A stretch of 54,826 nt of DNA from Circinella minor (taxonomy: Eukaryota; Mucoromycota; Mucoromycetes; Mucorales; Lichtheimiaceae): contig JAEPRB010000257.1 in the NCBI GenBank assembly GCA_016758965.1, forward strand, positions 1-54,826. Direction: 5' to 3'. The position numbers and the translations under genes were made by a program. Below are positions 1-9,913 of the stretch, piece by piece. Below the pieces are notes generated by a model, which saw only the letters and a list, made by a program, of their open reading frames with translations, was not told the DNA's origin and ran no database searches. Each line of letters starts with the position of its first letter. The stretch's first letter is position 1.

Positions 1-509
1 ACGTACTACATGTTCATCTATAAAATAAACTTCTATAAATTCTTGTATTATAAACAGTGTTTATAAAAATGACAAAGAGGACATCATCTAAGACCATCTT
101 CGTTAAGCATTATATTCAAAAAAAAAATCCAAACCAACAATGAAAAAAATAGAACCAATTGTCCAAGTGAGGATGGCTTTAATGGATCAAAGATCAAAGT
201 CAGATTAGTGGCGTAGCGAACAATAGCGACACTAATATGACCCCTCCATGCTACGCCCATAGTAATTCTCTTTCTTTTTTGTATGCGTTGACCTTTTTCA
301 CGAGGCTCACTCTTGGCGCGCTCTTTAAATAAAAAACATCATCACGTTGAGTTTTTTTTTTAATCATGCTAACTTTTTATTTTCTTTCCCCTTTATCACC
401 AATTATTTACGTTGCACATTAATTAAAACAATGCGTAATCCAATACCTCATGGCCTTCCAGCACAAGATTACCTGGGTCAATGGTAATAACTGTCTCCAA
501 ACTGATTAT
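1..509. other. Intergenic, no gene seen
   Basis: I see no convincing coding sequence. It holds an 8-bp inverted repeat (GGCGTAGC at 210-217, GCTACGCC at 250-257) with the 13-mer AATAGCGACACTA at 222-234 between the arms. The same 13-mer recurs at 14153-14165. The rest is AT-rich filler. Confidence 0.5.
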
Positions 510-666
510 TAGGGGATTTCAAAAATGAATTTTTTTTCGCAGTTTTCGTGAAATCTGCGAAATTGAACACTGCGTCTCTTAATGACGCAGTGTATGCTGT
601 TTGAAATCTACGAAATCTGCAGGTTTCAAAAATCGTTTTTCATTTTTTATTTTTGAAAATCCCTTA
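510..666. mobile_element. MITE-like element with TA flanks
   Basis: The left end reads TA then GGGGATTTCAAAAATGAA (510-529). The right end, read in reverse complement, gives TA then AGGGATTTTCAAAAAT. The core of about 153 bp (512-664) has no ORF but contains a perfect 10-bp stem, ACACTGCGTC at 567-576 and GACGCAGTGT at 584-593, around a 7-base loop. Related termini occur at 1096 and 1489. A TA target duplication fits a non-autonomous Tc1/mariner-type element. A TTA duplication (Harbinger type) is also possible here, because TTA flanks both ends. Confidence 0.6.
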
Positions 667-774
667 ATTGAACATGCTGCGACGCCGCCCGAAAGAAGAA
701 AAAACAAAGATCTTGAGGTCTTTTGTATCTGATTTGAGCAAGATTAAATCAAGCAAACGGGCGGGTCAACTATT

Positions 775-805
775 GCAGCTTTGTTATGAACTATAACAAA
801 GCTGC
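775..805. repeat. Perfect 13-bp hairpin
   Basis: GCAGCTTTGTTAT at 775-787 is followed by the 5-base loop GAACT and the exact reverse complement ATAACAAAGCTGC at 793-805. It sits in the 5' part of the decayed gene. Origin unknown; it may be a remnant of a palindromic insertion. Confidence 0.6.
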
Positions 806-1095
806 TGATAACAAGAAATTTTTTCTACACTTTGTATAAGTCTTGTTCCGAGTTAAGAAACGACAAGATTATTTGGCCCAAAAGTCTGCTGGTCTGGGTG
901 ACAGACCGCGCACTTTTAGACAACATTGAAAACTTGGAAGATGATATACATTCTCGTGTAAAGAAGGCTCTGCCAGTCGTCGCGAAACATTTGTTACCAA
1001 AGAATCGGTACTGATCAGAATTGTTGAACACGGAGCCAAGTTACATGAGAGATACGCACAGAGTGATATAATATCTGAGCAAAAAACTGATATAA

Positions 1096-1140
1096 TAGGG
1101 GTTTTCAAAAATGAAAAAAAAAATTCGATTTTTGAAGTAA
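1096..1140. mobile_element. Truncated copy of the TA-flanked palindromic element
   Basis: TA is followed by GGGGTTTTCAAAAATGAA (1096-1115), matching the left termini at 510 and 1489. The right side retains only a weak ATTCGATTTTTGAA (1123-1136) and lacks the CCCC end, so this copy is decayed. It sits where the frame of the decayed gene (frame containing 1005-1097) stops making sense. Confidence 0.45.
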
Positions 1141-1488
1141 GTTTTTTTTTCTTTGCGAAGAGGACACTTGAGCTAAAACCAACTTTATTTTACCTAATAA
1201 CAATAAAATTTGCATATCGTCTATACTGGATTTCGTAGACCTGAATCGGTATAGACAATTGCAATCTATTTTTGAAGATGATTATCAACAGATTTTTAAC
1301 AAGCGCAGCATTACGTATGTTCCCTACAAAATCATATATACTTGACAAGGAACTAGAAGCACACTTCCTTGTAGTGGCAGGAAAATGCAAAACAAATAAC
1401 AATTCATCTGACGCAAGACAGTATCTTCAAAAAAAAACTCTTGGTAATAAAAAGGAATCAAAAGTAATAGAACAAGTCCTGAATATAT

Positions 1489-1537
1489 TAGGGGGTTTCA
1501 AAAATGAATTATTTTTTTTCATTTTTGAAACCCCCTA
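1489..1537. mobile_element. 45-bp palindromic insertion with TA duplication
   Basis: Two perfect 20-base arms (1489-1508 and 1518-1537, TAGGGGGTTTCAAAAATGAA and its reverse complement) flank a 9-base T-rich loop. TA occurs at both edges (1489-1490 and 1536-1537). Removing 47 bp (1491-1537, one TA plus the core) joins the upstream frame starting at 1272 to the downstream frame that reads into TEGDIVGKVW with no stop. This is direct sequence evidence for insertion into a once-continuous coding region. Confidence 0.7.
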
Positions 1538-2292
1538 TTACAAAATATTTCAAGTACCAATTTGATAACGGAAGGAGACATTGTTGGCAAGGTATGGGCA
1601 CCATTATTGAAGAAAGTATTCTCTGTAAGAGGCGATCTGGTGATACCAAAGCTTGGTGAATCTATCTCTCGTTATTCTCAAGCTGAAAAGGAGCTCCAAT
1701 ACGTCAACATGAAAAATATAAAGGCATTTGAAATTGATATCCGGGTCCTCGATGACTTAAATAGAAATGAATATGACGTCAGTGCTGGTGAAGTGGCAAG
1801 GGAAGCAATTGATGAAGCAAAAATTTTACATGATAAATCCAAGCTTCTTAGGGAAGGAAAAAAAATGTTTTGGACGGTATACTGAGCACAATTATCCTTG
1901 AGGATAATGCCCAGAATGCGATAGGACATGTAATTCAAATTAAAGAATTATGTGCTCAAGTAATCTCTGTCTATTTGGTCTCCACTGGACTCTATGTTGC
2001 AAAACCATTATTCAAAATTTATTTTCCAACGTCATTGTTGGATTTAAATGATTTCCGTGAAGGTTTGAAAAATATTTTTCACTTTGCCCACTTATTAGAA
2101 GACAATGCAAAGTTATATGAATCAGCAATAACCTCAAGAAAAAAAAGATCATGCACCATCGATAGTGATTACAGCACCAGAGAGTCAAAACATTCAGCAC
2201 ATTCATTACTGACATCAATAAAACCAACATACTATACCCCTTCGAACGGCAACCGTACTTACTCCGTATTTAATTTCACTAGAATGGTGTAA

Positions 2293-3787
2293 GACTATTA
2301 CGACGATATATTCAATCATGGGCTTGTTGATCTACATGCTTATCCGCGAAATACTAAGGATAGACGATAGCATAGTTGAGCTCATGGTTGGATATAGAAA
2401 TATTAGGATAGATATTCTATGTAGATATATATTAGTTAGACGTAATTAGCCCCTGATATTTCGACGTATATAAATAAAGGGTTTCCTGACAACCAGGGAA
2501 CAGTAATCGTTTTTATTCATATATATTTTCGAGCCCTTCTTATTCTACCTATTTCTTTATAACACGCTTCCTCACACTGACCGATCGAATCCGATTGTAA
2601 GTATACAATAACTGGTCATGCGCTATTACACTCACAAATATTCACCAATCAAGAAATACCCCTTCACCCAAACCTACTGTAGAAGAAAATGGTTGGGCGT
2701 TGATGCAAGATGGAAAATGGGTTCATCATCAAACTATGGTTACTTTGGATACTAGCCCATATGATGAATAATATTAATTATTTAATAAAGGAAAATAAAC
2801 AGAAAAGCCATGGTTTGTTTGCGTAACAGTATTCTTAGATTCTGTAGCCCACCTCGTCCAATTTTTTGTATCCCACCTCGTTTAATTTTTTGTAGCCTAT
2901 TTCATCGAACCTTTTTTCTCGTTTTTTTTTATTTGTAATAAACGTTAAATCACTGAAGAAAGATTGAAATTATAAGATAAATTATTATTTGAAAATAATA
3001 TAATAATAACAATAGATGGTAATGAGAACGTCACTAACAAGAATATTAAAATAAAAATAGTAATAATAATATATATTTAAATAAAGATGTAAATACGTAC
3101 AGAGAAATATGTAACAGAAAAATGTAAAAAAAAAAAAAAAAAGAGAGAGGAAAGTAGAAGCTCTAATAATAAAAGTGGGTGGAGAAGAAGGTCCTGGCAG
3201 TTGCATTTTGAAAGATTGAGGGTGCGGTATCATTACTTCTACTAGTGGTGGTAGATTTATGTATTGCTGTCTTGGTGGATTCCCATTTCTAACTGTTGAC
3301 TGTGGATCTTTTACTCAGTATTTATGATACGTATACCCAATGGAATAGTATCCATACTATGCCTACGTTTACGGATATCATGTACTCTGGATGTGAACTT
3401 TCACTTCTTATTGTTGGCCTTCATGGGTGAGACAATGAATTCCTATGTCCAATTACTTTTTCTTGATGTGCGATATAGAAACTTTTTACATAGTGAAACC
3501 ATTTTTATCTTGATATGTTATTAGCTTTTTGGTATGTAGCAGCTATTAAAGGTAAAAATATTTAGTTTAATAAAGTATAAAGAGCAATGTTATATATGTT
3601 TTTCTGATAAATAAAGAAAACAAATTTAATTTTTATAAAAAATTGTCGAAACACGTCGTATAAAAACTAATTTAATAGCAAATAAAATAGCTACAACAAC
3701 AATTAATTATGAAGGCTCTACCTTTTTTATACAAATTAAAAAAATTACGCTACGTATGATGATAAATAATAGTGAAAAAAAGAACTA
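2293..3787. other. Intergenic, possible LTR-like or promoter relic
   Basis: At 2467-2477 there is a TATA-like TATATAAATAA, then a pyrimidine-rich stretch, then a GTAAGT donor-like site near 2598. A short open frame (2655-2771, plus; ends ...VTLDTSPYDE) follows and could be a last exon or a retroelement fragment. On minus, about 2985-3310 can be read in one frame with proline-rich text. Neither is recognisable. The rest is AT-rich filler. Confidence 0.35.
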
Positions 3788-5802
3788 TTATAATGTCAAA
3801 ATACAAAATGAAATAATTAATAACCAATAATAAATATAAAAAATAAAAGGAATAGTAGTCATTATTTCTGTTGATGCTTGACTCTTTGAAGCGATTCCAG
3901 AAGGTATACCAGTATCAGAGTATAGCAATCGATTATTACTTTCATGAATCCCTTGTAAAATATTGTGTGTGCTAGTAGTAATAATACGCTTTTTAATGTC
4001 ACGAGGAAGCATTTTTTTAAGAATTCCTTTTGCTACTGCTTGTGAATATAATAATGCAGCAGCTCCAGAGACAAAAGGGGCACTAAATGATGTTCCACTG
4101 GCTAAAACGGATTCTCCATTTATAGACATAGTACCAACATTTACTCCAGGTGCATAGATATCAGTACAATTACCAGTGTTACTAAAGGATGCTAGTTTAT
4201 CTGAAGAATCTTAAAAAAATAAGAATAAAAAAAGAAAGTTTACTTTTATTAGTATACTTATTTATGAGATAATAAAGTTTCTTCTTGAGTCATTACATGT
4301 ATGAACAAACATACCCACTGCTCCCACTGTAATGGCATTATGAGCACTTGCTGGACTATACGAACAAGCATCCTTATATATATATATATATATATATTAT
4401 TAGCTTTTTTTTACTATTGATGCGAAAAACAAAGTATAATATTATACAACATTTGTCAAAAGAAACAAGTCATTGTATTATAAACTTACTCGACCAATAT
4501 CGTCATGTTCGTAATTACCGTTTCCAGCTGCTGACTATATTAATTATCAAAGAAAAAAAAATCGTATTATTTATAATACGTATTGAAATATACTTTCCCA
4601 ATAATTTTATATTAAAAACCCTTTTCATTTTTTAGAAAATAAAAACACTTACTACAGTTAAAGCACCTCTTTTTGTTAACGCATCAACAGCTCTATTTAA
4701 ACTAGAACTTTGTCCAGTTGCAAAAGACATACTTTATATAACAAAAATATGTTAGTAATGCTACTTTTTCAACATCCCAAACTCCTTTATAGAGTATACA
4801 AATCCATATATTATTAAAAAAAAAAAGAAACGAGCAAAAAGTAAAATAAAAAATTACTTTATCACCGTTGGTATGCTATTATTTTCAGCTTTCATTCTTT
4901 CAACAACATAACCCATACCATATAGAATACTTGATACATAGCCTTCCCCATCATCTTCTAAAACCTTTAAACAAACAAAAAATAAAAAATAAAAACATAA
5001 GTTAACAGCTTAGTTTAATTATGATATCCAACAAAATAAACAAATAATCAAACTTTTTTTTTTTTTTTACCTTGACGGAAATGATAAGAGATTTTTTAGC
5101 TACGCCATATTGTGTTCCTGCAGCAATACAACTAACCATTGTACCATGACCATGATAATCCATACTTGAAGTTTTATTTCCTTCTTTGATTGTTGAAATA
5201 CCATGTTCAGCACGTCCAGCAATATCAGGTTGTTCTATATCTACACCCCTTTTAATTTTTTTTTGATTTAATAAATACGTGTCATATACTATGTATATAT
5301 GTATAAAAATGATCATTTGTGTAAAGATTATTATATATTACACATACGTATCCAAGATATAAATATGAACACCGCGACCTGCAGATGTAGGATAAAAATA
5401 AGCTTTTCCTAAAGGTAATTCTCTTTGTGATATTCTCGTCAGTCCCCAATTGGGTGGATTTAATTCCATTTGATTTGAAGAATTTTGTGCCAGAAAATAA
5501 ATAGGGTCATCCAATTCATAAGCCATAAAACCTGGATCATTTTCTAAACATGGATATTTTTGTTGAATTTTTTTGGATAACATGACGAAATGAGTTTCTT
5601 CATCTAATGTTAATAAAGATCCATTATTTAACGTGGCAATACAATTATCATCAGGTCGTGAATTAAATATTGCAATATGCTGATGAAAAGTAGTATCAGT
5701 ATCATTTAGAGTGGTAGCAATAGCTAATATAAGTTCTCTATTGATACTACTATATATCATCATTATCATGAATAGCAATTGTGATAAATGACATTTTATC
5801 AT
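3788..5802 (-). CDS. Subtilisin-like serine protease (S8), secreted, with hydrophobic C-terminal tail
   Basis: Seven exons: 5348-5802, 5071-5248, 4858-4964, 4653-4731, 4490-4534, 4315-4372, 3788-4209; 447 aa. The N-terminus looks like a signal peptide, followed by an I9-type propeptide region (about residues 40-110). The catalytic triad is Asp151 (ILDTGVD), His186 (HGHGT) and Ser348 (GTSFSAP), with oxyanion Asn278 (SAAGN). All key residues are present, so it should be an active proteinase-K-like endopeptidase of the secretory pathway or cell surface. The last ~23 residues are strongly hydrophobic after a Ser/Thr-rich stretch, which suggests a GPI-anchor signal or a tail anchor; free secreted relatives usually lack this. 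All introns are GT-AG and 99-126 bp. The gene is followed on the same strand, 246 bp upstream, by the TMCO4-like gene; I infer no functional link. Confidence 0.9.
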
Positions 5803-6048
5803 GGTATTTTTTTTTCTTTAATAACAATGACAATGAAATGATATATATATGGAAATATAAAGTTGGATATATTATGTACTTAAAAATTGGAGGAATTGAA
5901 TGATGATATTGATAATTGTTATGTACAATAAAAAAAAAAGGAGGGAGAGAGGTGTATAAAATGAATGGGTTGTTGCTGATGTTGTTCATTGATAAATTGA
6001 TATGAGTTATATATATTGACATGGGTTTCGAAAAGATAAAAAAAAAAG

Positions 6049-8561
6049 TTAGGCCATTCCAATATCAGTCAAGATATCAGTAACAGCATCCCTGTAACTT
6101 GTATGACCTTCCAAATCTAATCGAATGTTTTCTAATCGAGGAATATTCTCGACTGGACGTAATCCAGCAACATCAGTATCCAATGAATGAAGACGATATA
6201 CAAATGCTAAGTAATAAGAAAAAAATTAATTTAGTCATCTCTTTTTTTATAATAATTATACAAAAAGAAATAACTTACCAAGAACCCAATCTTTATCAGT
6301 GAAGCAATTAATACATCTTCCAGAAACAACAGATAAATAATTGTTCCATAATTGTGTATCTTCTCCAGATATAGGTGCACCCATAAAGACAACATGATCA
6401 ATTAATCCATATTTTTTACGTTCATAAAGTTCTTTTAAACAATGCCAAATAACAAGACATCCACAACTATAGGCAACCTATTTTATATATATATATCAAT
6501 GGGGTAAGTAATCTATTAGACAATTTTACTTTTAAGAAAAAAAAAAGCCTTACCAAACTAACAGGTCGATTACCCTGAACACGATTTTCTAATACATTAG
6601 CCAACACTAAAAAAAAAAAACAAATAATTACATGGTTATTATTATGACTGGATTTTATGATATGGGTTATATAAAATGAATCAATTTTTTTTTCTTTACC
6701 AACACCCGCTTTTCTTGATCTATCAGCAGCAATTTGCCATGGATTATCAATAACATCAGCTATTTTTAATAATGTCGCAGGTAAAGTAACCGCAGCTAAA
6801 AAAAAAAAAAAAAAAAAAAATATGAATTAGCCGCCCAATTGAAATTGAAATAGAAAGGTTAGAAGAAAAAGTATAATATTATATAACCCTACAAAAGAAA
6901 GCACGAAGAGCAGTTTGTTTTGCTACTTCATAACCAGCATAACGAATAGCTTGATTTTTTACAAATTTATCAAAAGCAAGACCTAAATCCATTAAAGAAT
7001 CACTTTCATATTGTAAACAATATATATCATTATAATTTTTTGCTCGATCGAATGCATGTTCCCATGGAGACTAAATTAATGTAAGAAAAAATTGTTAATG
7101 TGATTTAATTTATCCTTTTAAAAAAGAGAAAGAAAAAAAAAAAAAAAAGCTTACTCGAAATTCATCCTTATTATCTCTTAAAAATCCGGAAATACAAATA
7201 GTACACTAAAAGAAAAAAAAAATTAATAATCCGAAATTTTATTCAAATAAAACAATCTTTTATACAGTGATATATATATATATATATACCTGTAATGTGG
7301 GTATTGGAGGTAAATCAGCATCATTTAGAATTTGTTGAAATCCAAACTCTTGTAAACCTTGCATTCTTCTATGCATCTTCCATCCTAGTAATATATAATA
7401 TTAATTTCACGTATTTTTCATTATAAATATTCAAAATTTATTACCTGCCAAACCACCACCTAAAAAAAAAAAAAACAATAGTTATAATCCATATTTAGTA
7501 AACGAAAATGGGGGGGAGGGGAGGGATGTTATGTGAATAATACAATTTTAAATTATATATTTTCTTTACCTGTCAAACCAAACAAACTTGTCATTAAAGC
7601 GACACCACCAGCAGTTGCAAAAAAAGTAGCTCCTGTTAAACCAACTAACAAAGGTGCTAAAAGTGGTGCTGCTAAACCTCCCGTAATAGCTATTATTATA
7701 AAATAAGATAAATTAGAAAAGAAAAACGCAAACATTCAATAGTATATATATATATATATATATAAGATTACCTATTAAAGCACCACCACCAAGTACACCA
7801 GCACCTGTTGCTAACCACTTGAATGCTTTCTTTTGTTTATTTGTTTCATCGATTTTTTTATGTGCTGATGCATCCATTAAAGCAGCTCGATCATGTAAAT
7901 TAGAATCTTTATCTTCCTCTTTTATATTATCTTGTAAAGCAAAATACATTTGTTGAGCTACACTTCGTTCAACAGCAGTAACATCAGCTGGAGTTAAGTT
8001 TGAAAGTCTTGCCAATTCAAATAAAAAACGTCTTGAACGTGCATCATATACAACACCTTCTTTTTTACTATTATATATATATATATAATTATTATTACAT
8101 TATTCCTAACAAAAAAAAATTAAAGTACTAAATACTTACGAAGTTGGTTGTTTATTTAAATTCATTGATAAAGCCAAAAGATCCACAAGTATTTCAATAC
8201 GAATATCACGTTTACCCGTTGATAATAATTTTGCAGCTTCTTCATAAGTTATTGGTTTTGTAACTGAAACCAAATTGAAAATAAATAAATAAATAAATAA
8301 AAATAACACGTTAGTTTAATGAAAATACAAATATTAGAAACCATGTCGAAAAGAAAAAAAAAAAGTACCAAGGTCTTGTTGAGTTAGTTCTAAATAAGTC
8401 AATAATTGAGACCAACATTCCATTCCCCAAGTTTGATGAACGATCGGTTCAATAGTAGTTAAAGATTGACCTGCTATTCGAGCAATGGCAAGTTTTTGTT
8501 CTTGACTCCAACTTGTTGCCGATAATTGAATAAGAGGTTGTGATTCTTTTTCTTTTGTCAT
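6049..8561 (-). CDS. TMCO4/DUF726 family membrane alpha/beta-hydrolase
   Basis: Twelve exons: 8369-8561, 8140-8263, 7772-8067, 7570-7689, 7445-7459, 7290-7384, 7155-7205, 6893-7070, 6700-6795, 6554-6606, 6279-6477, 6049-6206; 525 aa. The family includes human TMCO4 and yeast YFL034W. The centre has Gly/Ala-rich membrane segments (about residues 185-250, WLATGAGVLGGGALIG and GGLAAPLLAPLLVGL). The hydrolase core follows: IDNPW, then Ser411 in an AYSCG elbow, GAPISGED, Asp470 in KDWVL, AGLRPVEN and His508 in EGHTSYR. The usual nucleophile elbow is GxSxG; here its first Gly is Ala, while the Ser/Asp/His residues remain. Exon 5 is only 15 nt. The start was chosen as the first ATG ahead of the conserved region; a 65-bp CT tract (coding-strand sense) ends 13 bp upstream of it. 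The substrate is not known for the family. Confidence 0.88.
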
Positions 8562-8571
8562 TTGGAAGGAA

Positions 8572-8574
<3 letters not shown>

Positions 8575-8639
<65 letters not shown>
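8575..8639. repeat. GA/CT dinucleotide microsatellite
   Basis: This is an uninterrupted (GA)n tract of about 65 bp on plus. On the minus strand it reads as (CT)n just upstream of the ATG at 8561 of the TMCO4-like gene, so it probably lies in its 5' leader or core promoter. In one frame it encodes a Ser-Leu repeat, which I take to be an artefact. Confidence 0.9.
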
Positions 8640-8641
<2 letters not shown>

Positions 8642-8782
8642 ATGTAGTTAATATGAAAACAATATTGATATTAAAAAAAAAGACAAGGAAAAATATATAT
8701 ATAATAGTATGGTTTTTCGGGAAATCAAATAAGCAAAATTGGGGGGTGCCATAAAACTTTTTATTTATCATTATTATTATTT

Positions 8783-9736
8783 TTATACAACATCTCTATA
8801 CTCTCCTTCAATTACATTTTTATGTGTATTAAGATTATTTAAAGGAACATGTTCATCAGCTGTCCATCCTGGTGCTGATAATCTAATATCTTTAATTTGG
8901 ATTTCTCCTGATAACCCATCTGCTACAGCATCAACATAAATACAACAACTACCACTTCTTGGATGAATTCTTTGATTGGCTTCAGCCCAAAATTCTACAT
9001 GTACTTTTTGTCCGGTTGATTTTTTACCATTAATGGAAATTGTTTCCGTTGTCATGGAACATGAATGAGGTGGATAAAATGTCATATCATCCACATGAGC
9101 TACATTTAACTCATTCTCAACTACTTTACGTCCTACATTTGTATGTGCCCATTGAATCAATTTTTCAATGGCTTTTTGTTGTACTTGTTCAGCTGCTTGA
9201 TGACTTCCTACTTGACGTCTTAATAATTGAAATAATCCTTCACCACCACTGTTTCTTGCAAAAGAAGATATTAATTGTTCAGCTGGATTTATTAATTGCC
9301 ACCATCGTTTTGTTTCTCGATAAATACGCCATGACATAATAGTACCAATACCTCCCAAAGCAAGCCAAAATGTTGGACCAATGAGTGCACCAATAGCAGT
9401 AAAACCTGTAAGGCTACCAAGCAATGCTAATTTTCTTTTTGCTTTCGTTGCTGTAGCCCAATAGAAAGGAATACGCCATATTGAAAAATATCGTCTCGTT
9501 ATCATCATTTCATTTGTTAAAATAGGTTGTTGTTGTTGTTGTACTCGTTTAGTTGTTGTTATTGTAGGACGATGTAAACAAGTATTAAGTAAAGAGATAG
9601 AACGTTGTTGTTGTTGTTGTTGTTGTTGTTGATGTGATATTCTTGATAATAATGATAATTGTTGTCTTTTTGGTATTATCGAATACATAACTGATATACG
9701 TAATGATGCTTGTCGTGAAATATTTGATAATAACAT
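8783..9736 (-). CDS. Probable mitochondrial membrane protein, unrecognised
   Basis: A single exon of 317 aa. The N-terminus is rich in Arg, Ser and Leu with no acidic residues for the first ~60 positions, as in a mitochondrial presequence, and it includes two polyGln runs (CAA repeats, about residues 36-44 and 66-70). A glycine-rich hydrophobic pair (about residues 105-138, LALLGSLTGFTAIGALIG then FWLALGGIGTIMSW) looks like one or two membrane spans. It is followed by a soluble C-terminal domain of about 175 residues with conserved-looking text (HVEFWAEANQR, YVDAVADG). I do not recognise the family; an inner-membrane assembly or import-related role is only a guess from the topology. It lies 221 bp upstream of the TMCO4-like gene on the same strand. 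Confidence 0.75.
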   Translation of the reverse strand: MLLSNISRQASLRISVMYSIIPKRQQLSLLSRISHQQQQQQQQQRSISLLNTCLHRPTITTTKRVQQQQQPILTNEMMITRRYFSIWRIPFYWATATKAKRKLALLGSLTGFTAIGALIGPTFWLALGGIGTIMSWRIYRETKRWWQLINPAEQLISSFARNSGGEGLFQLLRRQVGSHQAAEQVQQKAIEKLIQWAHTNVGRKVVENELNVAHVDDMTFYPPHSCSMTTETISINGKKSTGQKVHVEFWAEANQRIHPRSGSCCIYVDAVADGLSGEIQIKDIRLSAPGWTADEHVPLNNLNTHKNVIEGEYRDVV

Positions 9737-9913
9737 TATTATTAATATTAATTAGAATCAAAGAAAAAAAGAAAAGAAAAGAAAAGAAAAGAAAAGATAG
9801 TAATTTTATTTATTTATTTTTAAATAAAAAAAAAAAAAATACACACACACACATTCATTACACTCAACAAACTAAAAACATTTACAACAACAAACTTATA
9901 ACTTCGGAGACTT

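Larger units (their letters stand above)
675..2292 (+). pseudogene. Decayed hypothetical-protein family gene, several frameshifts
   Basis: Stretches of plausible protein appear in shifting plus-strand frames. One runs about 826-1000 (DKIIWPKSLLVWVTDRALL). It is continued in another frame from about 1005 to the TA at 1096 (RIVEHGAKLHERYAQSD). A third is seen about 1232-1330, then 1272-1490, then 1538-1885 (TEGDIVGKVWAPLLKKVF) and finally 1870-2292 (VYLVSTGLYVA). The switch near 1858-1865 lies in a run of eight A, where one extra A would rejoin ...LLREGK with ...LDGIL. From memory these motifs (a VSAGEV stretch, KLLREGK, VSTGLYVA) resemble a hypothetical family that is expanded in Mucorales; I cannot verify this here. 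At least three frame changes plus two insertions (1096, 1489) indicate a dead copy, although sequencing errors in homopolymers could explain some of them. Function unknown. Confidence 0.55.

Noticed and set aside
2288..2606. Possible solo LTR (TGTA...TACA ends with an internal TATA box)
   Set aside because: I found no matching 5-bp target duplication at the two ends and no second copy in the window.
2985..3310. Proline-rich minus frame (PGPSSPPTF)
   Set aside because: It runs into a long Phe/Tyr stretch from poly-T and AT repeats, has no recognisable domain, and no supportable start or splice sites.
8334..8771. 145-aa minus frame with a long Ser-Leu repeat
   Set aside because: The repeat is the translated GA/CT microsatellite. 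Only the part from the ATG at 8561 belongs to a real gene (TMCO4-like exon 1).
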